Origin: CAVWDU01 sp963840725
GTDB taxonomy: Bacteria; Pseudomonadota; Gammaproteobacteria; Pseudomonadales; Halieaceae
Direction: 5' to 3'
Length of the DNA stretch: 64,000 nt
NCBI GenBank assembly: GCA_963840725.1
Contig: CAWIZY010000007.1
Location: forward strand, 100,494 to 164,493
Below, piece after piece: positions 17,662 to 25,417 of this stretch. Under the pieces are notes generated by a model. The model saw only the letters and a program-made list of their open reading frames with translations, made no database searches and was not told where the DNA came from. The translations under genes were made by a program, and so were the position numbers. How positions within the stretch are numbered: the stretch's first letter is position 1; the number at the start of each line of letters is the position of its first letter.

Positions 17662-18910
17662 CTAAAAACAGGCTTGCAGCGGTAGCGGATGACTCAAAAA
17701 GTGAAGCGGGCTTGCACTATAGCCATAGGCCCCCGACTGGTAGATAACTACCAGATCACCGACCTGTGTCACTGGCAGATCAATGTTCTGGGCCAATATG
17801 TCAAGCGGTGTGCACAACGGCCCCACGATGTTGACAGTTTCGGTCTGCTGCGAATGAATGCGATTCCCAATGGCAACGGGGTAATTCTTGCGGATAATCT
17901 GGCCAAAATTGCCCGAGGCAGCCAAGTGGTGATGTAGTCCGCCATTGGTGATCAGGAACGCCTGGCCTCGCGACAGTTTTCGGTCTGTTATCTCGCAGAC
18001 ATAGATGCCGGCCCCACCGACCAGGTAGCGGCCCAGCTCAATCACAAGTTCAATGCCGGGAAACCGATGTTCAGCCACGGCGGCAAGGCGCTCGAGATTT
18101 TGAGCGATCGGTGTCACGTCCAGCGCTTCCTCTCCGGGGAAATACGGAATACCCAAACCGCCGCCCAGATTGAGCCATTTCAGCGCTACCTGGGTTTCCT
18201 CGGCCAGCCGCATTGCGAGTTCCAGAGCTTTGGTGTGTGTGTCAATTATGGCCTGTGTCCGAAGACTCTGGGAGCCGCTGAAAATGTGGAGGCCGATGAA
18301 GTCGACAGCCAACTCCGGCAGTCCTGCCAGCACCGAGGGAACGACCTCTGCGTCGATGCCAAAGGGCCTCGGCCCGCCACTCATTTTCATGCCAGCTGTC
18401 TTCAGCTCGAAGTCGGGGTTGACCCGAATGACTACCCGGGGCCGCTTGCCGCGTTGGCGACCCAGCGCAGCCACTCGCCCCAGTTCACGCTCCGATTCGA
18501 TCACAATGATCACGCCGCCGTCCACCGCTGCTGACAGGTCCTTAGCGGATTTTCCAGGCCCAGCGAAACTGATGGTAGCGGGGTTTATGCCGGTCCCCAG
18601 TGCGATGTCGAGCTCGCCGGAGGAAGCCACGTCCAGTCCGTCGGCAATGGCCGCGAAGTGCTTGACGACCGCTGGCATCGGGTTGGCCTTGACTGCATAG
18701 TGAACGTGCACTGCAGCGGGAAAGCACAGACCTCAGGTTGGACATTGTCTGGCTCATAACTGCCCGGTCGTAGGCGTAAAATGGCGTCTGACCCAGTTCG
18801 CTCGCCAGTGCGGTCAGCGCTCGACCACCAATTTGCAGTTGGTTGTCGGCGATGGGAAACTGCGTCATCGGAGCATGACCTACTGCGGCGGGTTTACTTT
18901 TCTCTTTCAA
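17662..18910 (-). pseudogene. PLP-dependent decarboxylase, exosortase A system-associated (one frameshift)
   Basis: Group IV (alanine-racemase-fold) decarboxylase related to diaminopimelate and ornithine decarboxylases; this branch is tied to exosortase A clusters. The PLP lysine lies in HYAVKAN. LNLGGGLGIPY and the phosphate-binding and C-terminal CxxxD-like segments follow. The N-terminal part (from 18910) and the rest (ending 17662) lie in different frames. Dropping one base in the GGGAAA run at 18718-18723 restores a continuous protein of about 415 aa. Its start overlaps the ligase stop by four bases, so they form an operon. It may be intact in the real genome. Confidence 0.85.
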
Positions 18911-20510
18911 CGGTCTGGTTCCAGGAAAGTGTTCTTGTGTTGACTGGCCAGTGAGGTTCGATCGATCTTGCCGTTAGGGTTAAGCGGCAAGCTATCAACT
19001 ACAAAGATTGCCTTGGGCACCATAAAAGCTGGCAGTTCATGACGGCACTGCCTCATTAGCTCCTCCCGGGTGCTGTGATCGCCGTGCGGCGGTGTGTTGA
19101 GGCTGACCACCAACGCAATCGCCTGACCGATATCGGGATGCGGCAGTCCAAGCGCAGCGGCCTCGACCACTCCGGATATGTTGAGAGCAACCTCCTCAAT
19201 TTCAGAAGGGCTGACGCGATAGCCGGATGTCTTGATCAACTGATCCTCGCGACTGATAAAATACAGGTAGCCTTCGCTATCTTTCATTACCCGGTCTCCG
19301 GACCACACCGCCAGTTCAGTCAAAGGCAACTGGGGGGCGGCTGGGCGGGGCATGGACGAAATCGTATGGCGGTGGCTTCCGGATCGTTCCAGTAACCCAT
19401 GGACACCATTGCGCCCCGGTGCACCAACTCGCCGGATTCACCAGGTCACACGGCTGGTCCGTCGTTATTGATCACCAGTATCTCGGCATTGGGGATCGCC
19501 CTGCCAATGGAATCCGGACGCCGGGTCACCTGATCAGGTGGAAGGTACGTGGACCGGAAGGACTCGGTAAGACCGTACATAAGGTAAATGTCGGTGTCTG
19601 GCAGTTTTTTCTGCAGTGTCCGCGTTGTGGCGACGGGCATGGCTCCGCCGGTGCTGCTGACGAAACGCAACGACTCTGCTGCCTCGGGGGGCCAGTCCAG
19701 ATTAGACAGCTTGTTCCACAGGGGAGGTACGGCCGCTAGCCCGGTCACCCGGTAGTGACAGACGGCCTTAATGACGTCCCCCGGGAGCAGGTAATCCAGC
19801 AGCACAACGCGGGCGCCGGCGACAAATGCAGTCGTCAGCTGGCTCAGCCCCGCGTCAAAGCTCAGCGGTAACACCGCCAGCAAGCGGTCACCGGCAACTG
19901 TATGGGTATACTCGGCGACACTGCGGGCCCCCGCCACCAGGTTGCCATGGGACAGGACAACACCCTTGGGTTTACCGGTGCTGCCGGAAGTGTAGAGTAT
20001 GGCGGCGATGTCCTGGTCTATGCGCTCACGTGTCACTGGCCGGCGCGACTGGCCGAGCGCCGACCATGAAAGAACCTCGGCCCGGAGCGGAAGCTCTGAG
20101 GGCGTTGCCGTGACCTCCTCGACAAGGATGATAGAGCCGAGGGACCGGCACCCGGGCAGGGTTGGTGTCAATAGCTGCAGGCGCTGAGACGAGGTGATCA
20201 GGACTTTGACGTCACAATCATCGAGTATATGCAGCACCTGCCGGGGTTTCAGCAGGGGGTTGATCGGCACAAAGCAGGCATTGGCATACGAGCTGCCGAA
20301 CAGAGCGAACACCGTCTCTGGTAGCTTGGGTAGAAATACGGCGATGCGGTCGCCCGGACCAACGCCAAGCTGCTGCAGGCCCGATGCAACAGAAGTTGCT
20401 GCCGCTTCCAGTTCAGCATACGTAACCTGCCGTTCACCCGCTTGCAGGGCGATAGCGTGCGGACACCGTGCAGCTTGTTCACTGATGCAGTCGTGTATGA
20501 GTGTGGTCAT
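18907..20510 (-). pseudogene. Acyl-CoA ligase (AMP-forming), exosortase A system-associated (frameshifts)
   Basis: Adenylate-forming enzyme of about 530 aa. The P-loop YTSGSTGKPKG, LMYGLTESF, a GELVHRGA segment, the AVWSGD segment and the C-terminal K in PNGKIDR are present. An in-frame TGA near 19446 and a shift near 19353 break the reading frame. The first is explained by two compensating single-base errors around 19441-19465, the second by one missing base. The start is ATG 20510; the frame continues upstream to 20621. The gene directly precedes the PLP decarboxylase, as in other exosortase A islands. Known full sets also carry a dedicated acyl carrier protein, which is not in this window. 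Confidence 0.85.
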
Positions 20511-20737
20511 TAAACGTGCTAAACCCCCGGTCTCTGCTTGTGGTAGCAGCCAAGCTATTGTAGCTTCAAGCCTCGGCGCCATAGAAGTAAATAGTGGGGA
20601 TTCAAGCACTTGTCTGAACAATCATATCGATCACTCCATCATCCATATCGGTTTTCCTGTGCTCCATTGCGGCGACAACGGGCTGACCTGTTAACGGGTT
20701 CACTGCCGGTAGCGGTCGAGTCCGAGCGGGGGCCCAG

Positions 20738-21505
20738 ATGCTGAAAAGGATGCTGATTGCGCTATGCTGCCTGACAGCTCTGAGTGTGCAGAGCGCCAGT
20801 TTGCCCGATGTGATAGATCGTGTGCGCGGGGGGGTCGTGGGGGTGGGGAAGGTCTATCCACCGCGCCAGCCGATACCCAAGAAAAAGGCGCGACTGACCT
20901 TCTCCGGCACCGGGTTCGTGGTGGGCAACGGCCGACAAATCATTACCAATGCACACGTCATTCCTGAGCAGATTGACAGCGATAACAATGAGAGGCTGGC
21001 GATCTTCAGCGGTACGGGCCACCAGAATCAGGCGCACTATGCTCGCGTGATAAAAGTTGACGCAGAACATGATCTGGCCCTGCTGGCCATAGACTCCCCC
21101 GCACTGCCCGCACTGCAGCTGGGTGACTCAGACCAGGTCAGAGAGGGGCAGTCCGTTGTCTTCACGGGTTTTCCTATCGGCATGGTGTTGGGGCTGTTTC
21201 CCGTGACGCACCAGGGTATCATCGCCGCAATTACACCGATGGCGCGTCCGGCCGAGCGTGCAGCCACTCTGAACGCCGCGCAGATTCGCCGCATGCGCAA
21301 TATGTTTAATGCCTTTCAACTGGATGCGATCGCCTACCCGGGAAATAGTGGTAGCCCTGTTTACGAGCCCGAGACCGGTCGTGTTATTGGCGTGGTAAAC
21401 AGCGTGGTGGTGAAAGAATCGCGAGAGTCTCTCCTCACACGTCCCTCTGGGATCAGTTATGCTATCCCCGCCAAGTATGTTAAAAGCCTGCTGGGCAATC
21501 CGTGA
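20738..21505 (+). CDS. Trypsin-like (S1C-type) periplasmic serine protease
   Basis: A 255 aa protein with a signal peptide (about residues 1-20, ending VQSAS). The catalytic triad is visible: His in TNAHVI, Asp in EHDLALL and Ser in GNSGSPV. There is no PDZ domain, so it is shorter than DegP/DegS. Its place inside the XrtA island suggests a role in processing or quality control of exported proteins (inference). It is transcribed divergently from the ligase/decarboxylase pair. Start ATG 20738, alternative ATG 20750. Confidence 0.85.
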   Translation: MLKRMLIALCCLTALSVQSASLPDVIDRVRGGVVGVGKVYPPRQPIPKKKARLTFSGTGFVVGNGRQIITNAHVIPEQIDSDNNERLAIFSGTGHQNQAHYARVIKVDAEHDLALLAIDSPALPALQLGDSDQVREGQSVVFTGFPIGMVLGLFPVTHQGIIAAITPMARPAERAATLNAAQIRRMRNMFNAFQLDAIAYPGNSGSPVYEPETGRVIGVVNSVVVKESRESLLTRPSGISYAIPAKYVKSLLGNP

Positions 21506-21728
21506 CAGACGGTTGAATAAACCTGTGCCGTTGAGACGCGGTGTGAACGCGATTCTGGCCTTGTGTTTGGCGAAGGCGCCCGCAGGTATCACGCCTTGGT
21601 TGCGTTTTCGCCCGAACGTATTCGAGGCGTTCCCGTTGTCCTGTGGTTGCGCTGCGCGTGATTCTAGTTTGCAGGCTGACGGTGGTTCAGTGGCCTGAAA
21701 AGTCCACTTGATGAGATAGTTAAATCGC

Positions 21729-22217
21729 ATGTTTTGGTCTAAGCCGTCTTACCGGGTACTGTTTGTCTGTACCGAGAATATCTGCCGTTCACCTATGGCC
21801 GAAGCCCTGCTTAGGCAGCGGCTTCACGGTTTGGGTTTATCCAGAAAGGTTGGCGTGGACTCTGCGGGGACGCATGTGTCCCGGCGTGGCCAGAGACCCG
21901 ATGCTCGGGTTGAGCAGGTCTGCGCAGCTACTGCCTGCAACCTCAGTGGTATCCGCTCGAGGCAGGTGAGCCAGCGCGACCTTGTGAGGTACGATCTGGT
22001 GTTGGCGATGGAGCAATCGCATCTGGATTTCTTGCTGACCCTCTGTCCCGATAATTTCGAACACAAACTCAAGTTGGTGATGGCTTACGGCCCGGCCCTC
22101 GGAGTCGAGGAAGTCCCCGACCCCTACTTCGGCAATAGGCAAAGTTTTGAACGGGTTCACACAATGCTGTCGTCCGCGCTGGACGGCTTGGCCGAAAAGC
22201 TGCTCACCCTCGGTTAA
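21729..22217 (+). CDS. Low-molecular-weight protein-tyrosine phosphatase (Wzb-like)
   Basis: 162 aa cytoplasmic phosphatase. The active-site loop CTENICRS lies at residues 14-21 (C-x5-R-S) and the general acid Asp is in VPDPYFG near residue 134. In capsule systems such enzymes dephosphorylate the BY-kinase that controls polymer length. A matching tyrosine autokinase lies at 46441-47481. It precedes the acyltransferase and ThiF-like genes on the same strand. Confidence 0.92.
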   Translation: MFWSKPSYRVLFVCTENICRSPMAEALLRQRLHGLGLSRKVGVDSAGTHVSRRGQRPDARVEQVCAATACNLSGIRSRQVSQRDLVRYDLVLAMEQSHLDFLLTLCPDNFEHKLKLVMAYGPALGVEEVPDPYFGNRQSFERVHTMLSSALDGLAEKLLTLG

Positions 22218-22300
22218 TGCCATTAATTGCGACCTTTTTGTTGCGACGTCTCGAAAGCAACTGTTCTAATTCATGGGTATCGCGATGCCTGGAGTTGTTG

Positions 22301-23083
22301 ATGAACCTGCCCACGAGGAGCCCGCTGGCGCCTGTAACGGAGCGCAAGCCGACGCTGGTTGAGGACTTTCAGAATTACTTCACCCTCGAATTAGCGACCA
22401 CGCCGGAGCAAATGGAGGCAATCTGGCGTATACGCTACCGGGTGTATTGCGAGGAATTTGGCTACGAGGCGGCGGAGGCGTTTCCCGACCAGTTGGAGGC
22501 AGATGACTTTGACAGCCATTCCGCCCATTGTCTCATCACCCATAATTCGAGTAAGATGCCGGCGGCCTGCGTGCGCCTGGTTGAGGTCGACAACACTCGC
22601 TTGATGCCCATGGAGCATTATTGCGCAGATGCCATTGAACGCGGGGTGCTCGATAGCTTTTCCAATCAACGGGCAACCTTGTGTGAGTTCTCCCGGTTGG
22701 CCGTGGACGGCGCGTTCCGCAGGCGAGCGGGAGAGCGGGCCACCCGCTTTGGGGAAATCTCCTCACTGGATATCACCCAGCGCGAACAACGCACGTTTTC
22801 ACTGATTGCCGTTTCGACCTTTACCGCCGCTTTTGCACTCAGTGATGTGCTCGGTCGCACCAATGTTTTTGCTATGATGGAGCCCTTTCTGCCGCGGCTC
22901 TTGCGACGGTCCGGAATATTGGTGAATAAGGTGGGCAGCGATATCGACTACCATGGGCTGAGAGCACCCTACTTCATGACCACCGACGCGGCCGCCGATG
23001 GCATGAAAGATGACCTGAAGGCCCTGTATCGGGATATACGCGGGGAGTTCGCGCAAACTTCGCTCGCCAGCCGGACCCGCTGA
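22301..23083 (+). CDS. PEP-CTERM/exosortase system-associated acyltransferase
   Basis: A GNAT-fold protein of about 260 aa related to N-acyl amino acid and autoinducer synthases. Core motifs are RIRYRVYCEEFGYE near the N-terminus, AACVRLVEVD in the acyl-binding strand and CEFSRLAVDGAFRRR. The open frame reaches 22217, but GGAG at 22291-22294 supports ATG 22301. The family occurs in PEP-CTERM genomes; its product is not established. It is followed 61 bases later by a ThiF-like gene, and the two may act together. Confidence 0.85.
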   Translation: MNLPTRSPLAPVTERKPTLVEDFQNYFTLELATTPEQMEAIWRIRYRVYCEEFGYEAAEAFPDQLEADDFDSHSAHCLITHNSSKMPAACVRLVEVDNTRLMPMEHYCADAIERGVLDSFSNQRATLCEFSRLAVDGAFRRRAGERATRFGEISSLDITQREQRTFSLIAVSTFTAAFALSDVLGRTNVFAMMEPFLPRLLRRSGILVNKVGSDIDYHGLRAPYFMTTDAAADGMKDDLKALYRDIRGEFAQTSLASRTR

Positions 23084-23144
23084 GCCCGCGCGGGTTGAGC
23101 AGCGCAGGCCGGGTTCGTGAATCTATCGGGAGGCAGCGAGGCAC

Positions 23145-24005
23145 ATGGCTTTTGACTACAACGAAGCGTTTTCCCGCAACATCGGCTGGGTGACAGACCG
23201 TGAGCAGGCGCTGCTCAGGGAGAAGCGGATCGCCATTGCGGGCCTCGGTGGAGTCGGGGGCAGTCATGTATTGACAGCCGCTCGGTTGGGAATAGGTGGG
23301 CTCACCATTTCCGATCTGGATCATTTTGAACTCGCGAACTTCAACCGCCAGGCCGGTGCTGGCATGGGTTCACTGGGGCGACCCAAGGTCGAGGTGCTGG
23401 CGCAGATGGCGCATGATATCAATCCGGATCTGGCCATTAGCCAATTTGGGTCAGGCGTCACGGCAACTAACGTCGATGCCTTCCTCGACGGCGTTGACCT
23501 ATATATAGATGCGCTGGATTTTTTTGCCTTCGAGGCGCGGCAGACGGTCTTCAAGGCCTGCGAACAGCGCGGCATTCCAGCCATCACTGCGGCTCCACTG
23601 GGCATGGGTGTGGCCCTGTTGTGTTTTTTGCCGGGTCAGATGAGCTTTGAGGCGTATTTCCAGCTCGCCGGTCATGATCCTGACGAGCAGGCTTTGCGGC
23701 TGATGCTGGGTCTGTCACCCGCATTGTTGCAGATGGGCTACCTTGTCGATGATTCCCGGGTGGATTTCGAAGCCAGAAAAGGTCCCTCCACACCCATGGC
23801 TTGCGAGTTATGCGCGGGGTTTGCGGGCACCTATGCATTGAAGGTCTTGCTGGGCAGGGGTGAGGTAGTGGCCGCCCCCCGGGGTGTGCACTTCGATGCC
23901 TATCGCAATAAGCTGGCCACCACCTGGCGCCCGTGGGGCAATCGCAATCCGCTGCAGAAGCTGGGACTGGCGATAGCTCGTCGTCGGGTAATGGCCAAGC
24001 GGTGA
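23145..24005 (+). CDS. ThiF/E1-like adenylyltransferase
   Basis: 286 aa. The nucleotide-binding motif GLGGVGGSH (about residues 33-41), the SDLDHFELANFNRQ segment with the ATP-contacting Arg, and DALDFFAFEARQ match the ThiF/MoeB/E1 superfamily. A single C-x2-C (CELC) is visible rather than the two pairs of zinc-binding MoeB/ThiF. No partner ubiquitin-like protein with a C-terminal GG is apparent in the window. Neighbourhood with the acyltransferase suggests it activates a carboxyl group of a small molecule or peptide (inference). Confidence 0.82.
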   Translation: MAFDYNEAFSRNIGWVTDREQALLREKRIAIAGLGGVGGSHVLTAARLGIGGLTISDLDHFELANFNRQAGAGMGSLGRPKVEVLAQMAHDINPDLAISQFGSGVTATNVDAFLDGVDLYIDALDFFAFEARQTVFKACEQRGIPAITAAPLGMGVALLCFLPGQMSFEAYFQLAGHDPDEQALRLMLGLSPALLQMGYLVDDSRVDFEARKGPSTPMACELCAGFAGTYALKVLLGRGEVVAAPRGVHFDAYRNKLATTWRPWGNRNPLQKLGLAIARRRVMAKR

Positions 24006-24021
24006 AGTCCGTCATTGAGGT

Positions 24022-24040
24022 TGTCAGGATATTTTACACT
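24022..24040 (+). promoter_or_regulatory. Putative PrsR upstream activator site (PEP-CTERM box candidate 1)
   Basis: TGTCAGGATATTTTACACT. It shares TGTCAG-N8-ACACT, 15 of 19 identical positions, with a site at 39278-39296. Both sit at the same distance (93 and 92 bases) upstream of a -24 GG. The flanking GAGGTTG is also found beside a TGTCAG at 39246-39256. The neighbouring sigma-54 activator PrsR is the obvious ligand (inference). Confidence 0.65.
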
Positions 24041-24078
24041 GGAGCCTCGAGCAGATGTTTTTTTCACGCCGTAAAATT

Positions 24079-24097
24079 TTTAAATGTATGATTTAAA
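24079..24097. repeat. AT-rich dyad in the PEP-CTERM promoter region
   Basis: TTTAAA-N7-TTTAAA lies between the proposed activator site and the -24/-12 promoter, inside an AT-rich stretch. That is the usual place for a bending protein such as IHF. No exact IHF consensus was verified. Confidence 0.35.
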
Positions 24098-24112
24098 AGA
24101 ATTATTTGTTTA

Positions 24113-24129
24113 TTGGCACGTTAGCTGCT
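24113..24129 (+). promoter_or_regulatory. Sigma-54 (-24/-12) promoter of the PEP-CTERM gene
   Basis: TTGGCACGTTAGCTGCT matches the TTGGCACG-N4-TTGCW consensus with one mismatch in the -12 box and the required GG-N10-GC spacing (GG 24115-24116, GC 24127-24128). Transcription would start near 24140, about 82 bases before the ATG at 24222. Confidence 0.78.
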
Positions 24130-24221
24130 TTATTCAGCGTGAGAGACAGCAGAACCTGACAAGTGTAAAGACTGTTGAACTTGGGGATTATTCATTCATT
24201 CGTCGGAAGGGGTTTACTACG

Positions 24222-25145
24222 ATGAAACTATTGTTAAAAAAAGCTGCGATCGCTGCATCTCTGGTGGCGCTGAGTTCGACAGCAAGCGCGATGTCGTTCC
24301 AGAGCAATGTGATGCTCGACGTTGGGGACAACGAGTACGACCTGCAAGGGGCTCCGTTCTTCGGCACGCAGGACGGCGACACACTGACCGGATTGTTTGA
24401 TCAGTTTGGTTTCAGTCAATTTTTGGCCACTTCGGTGTACGATTTCACCGATGGCGAGATCTTTGGGGATTTTTACGACTCGAACAGAGCCGGTGACCTC
24501 CCGTTTGTACCGGGGTCAGGTACGGCGCTGGATGGAGAGACAACGGTAGTATTCAGGACTCCTGAGGATCCTGCACAGGTCGATATCGATGCGTTGTCAC
24601 CACTGGCCCCGCCCTTAGACTCTGACAATGAGGGTTTCCTGGGTACTTGGGAGCTGGTGGCCGACTACACGTTTACCGGCAACCTCTCGCCTGTTGGACC
24701 GAGCTATACTGGCGGCGATATCAACTTCACTTTTCGGGAGCGAGTCGACGTCGGTGGTGATGGTGTACTGGACGAGTTCCTGGCATTGACGCTGACCGTC
24801 ACCGGTTCGCAAATCGACGCGGCGAACCTGGCTGTGCTGTTTGACGTGACTTTTGCCGCAGACAACTTCCTGATGGTCGAGACACGGCCCGGTGTGTTTG
24901 TCGATGCGGCGGATTTGGTAGGTACCATGTCCCCGGTAATGGCGAGGCTTGATACCAACGTTGATCCGCCCATTCCAACGCCCGATCAGCTGCTCCTGGT
25001 TGATACGGATGGTGATGGGGTAGGCGACGCGGTGGCTCGCCAGTCGACTCTGGATGGTTCTATCGGCTTCCAGGTTCCGGTACCCGGTACTCTGCTGCTG
25101 ATGGGACTGGGTCTGATGGGCCTGGGCTTGCGCAAGCGCAGCTAG
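24222..25145 (+). CDS. PEP-CTERM sorting domain protein (exosortase substrate)
   Basis: A 307 aa secreted protein with a signal peptide (about 1-22, LLLKKAAIAASLVALSSTASA). The body is acidic and lacks cysteine in what I can read, with Asp-rich calcium-type stretches (VDTDGDGVGD). The C-terminal sorting signal is PVPGTLLLMGLGLMGLGLR followed by a basic end. The Pro-Glu-Pro core is a P-V-P-G variant. XrtA, encoded at 52172-53743, is the expected processing enzyme. The open frame runs back to 24084, but GGAAGGGG upstream of 24222 and the signal peptide fix the start. A sigma-54 promoter and activator site lie upstream. Confidence 0.9.
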   Translation: MKLLLKKAAIAASLVALSSTASAMSFQSNVMLDVGDNEYDLQGAPFFGTQDGDTLTGLFDQFGFSQFLATSVYDFTDGEIFGDFYDSNRAGDLPFVPGSGTALDGETTVVFRTPEDPAQVDIDALSPLAPPLDSDNEGFLGTWELVADYTFTGNLSPVGPSYTGGDINFTFRERVDVGGDGVLDEFLALTLTVTGSQIDAANLAVLFDVTFAADNFLMVETRPGVFVDAADLVGTMSPVMARLDTNVDPPIPTPDQLLLVDTDGDGVGDAVARQSTLDGSIGFQVPVPGTLLLMGLGLMGLGLRKRS

Positions 25146-25204
25146 AGAAAGCTGAAACCGGGCCGGCGCAGCTGGAGCGGTTTGCCGAGAACAAAGCCGA
25201 GGAA

Positions 25205-25228
25205 GGGGCGCGAGAGCGCCCCTTTTTT
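25205..25228 (+). terminator. Rho-independent terminator after the PEP-CTERM gene
   Basis: A perfect 7-bp stem GGGGCGC / GCGCCCC with a GAGA loop is followed by six T. It makes the PEP-CTERM gene a single-gene transcript. Confidence 0.9.
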
Positions 25229-25315
25229 GTGGCCGGTCAATCTAGCGTTATCGTTGAGCTGCCACAGACAGGCTCTTCTTCCTGATCGACGATTGCCCCC
25301 TGGCGAGACCCGGGT

Positions 25316-25334
25316 CCGGGCCTCTCAGGCCCGG
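25316..25334. repeat. Strong hairpin in the prsT leader region
   Basis: CCGGGCCT-CTC-AGGCCCGG is an 8-bp perfect inverted repeat with a 3-base loop, 84 bases before the prsT start. No T tract follows on either strand, so it is not an ordinary terminator. Confidence 0.5.
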
Positions 25335-25417
25335 TCGCGCAGCTTTTCTGCGGTTTATAAGGGTGCGCGCTTGCCTGGGCGAGCAGGCTGAGGCAAGATC
25401 ACGCCACGATAATAGCC

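Noticed and set aside
21459..21698. Open frame of 79 codons after the protease gene
   Set aside because: It overlaps the protease end in another frame, has no ribosome site and shows no domain-like pattern.
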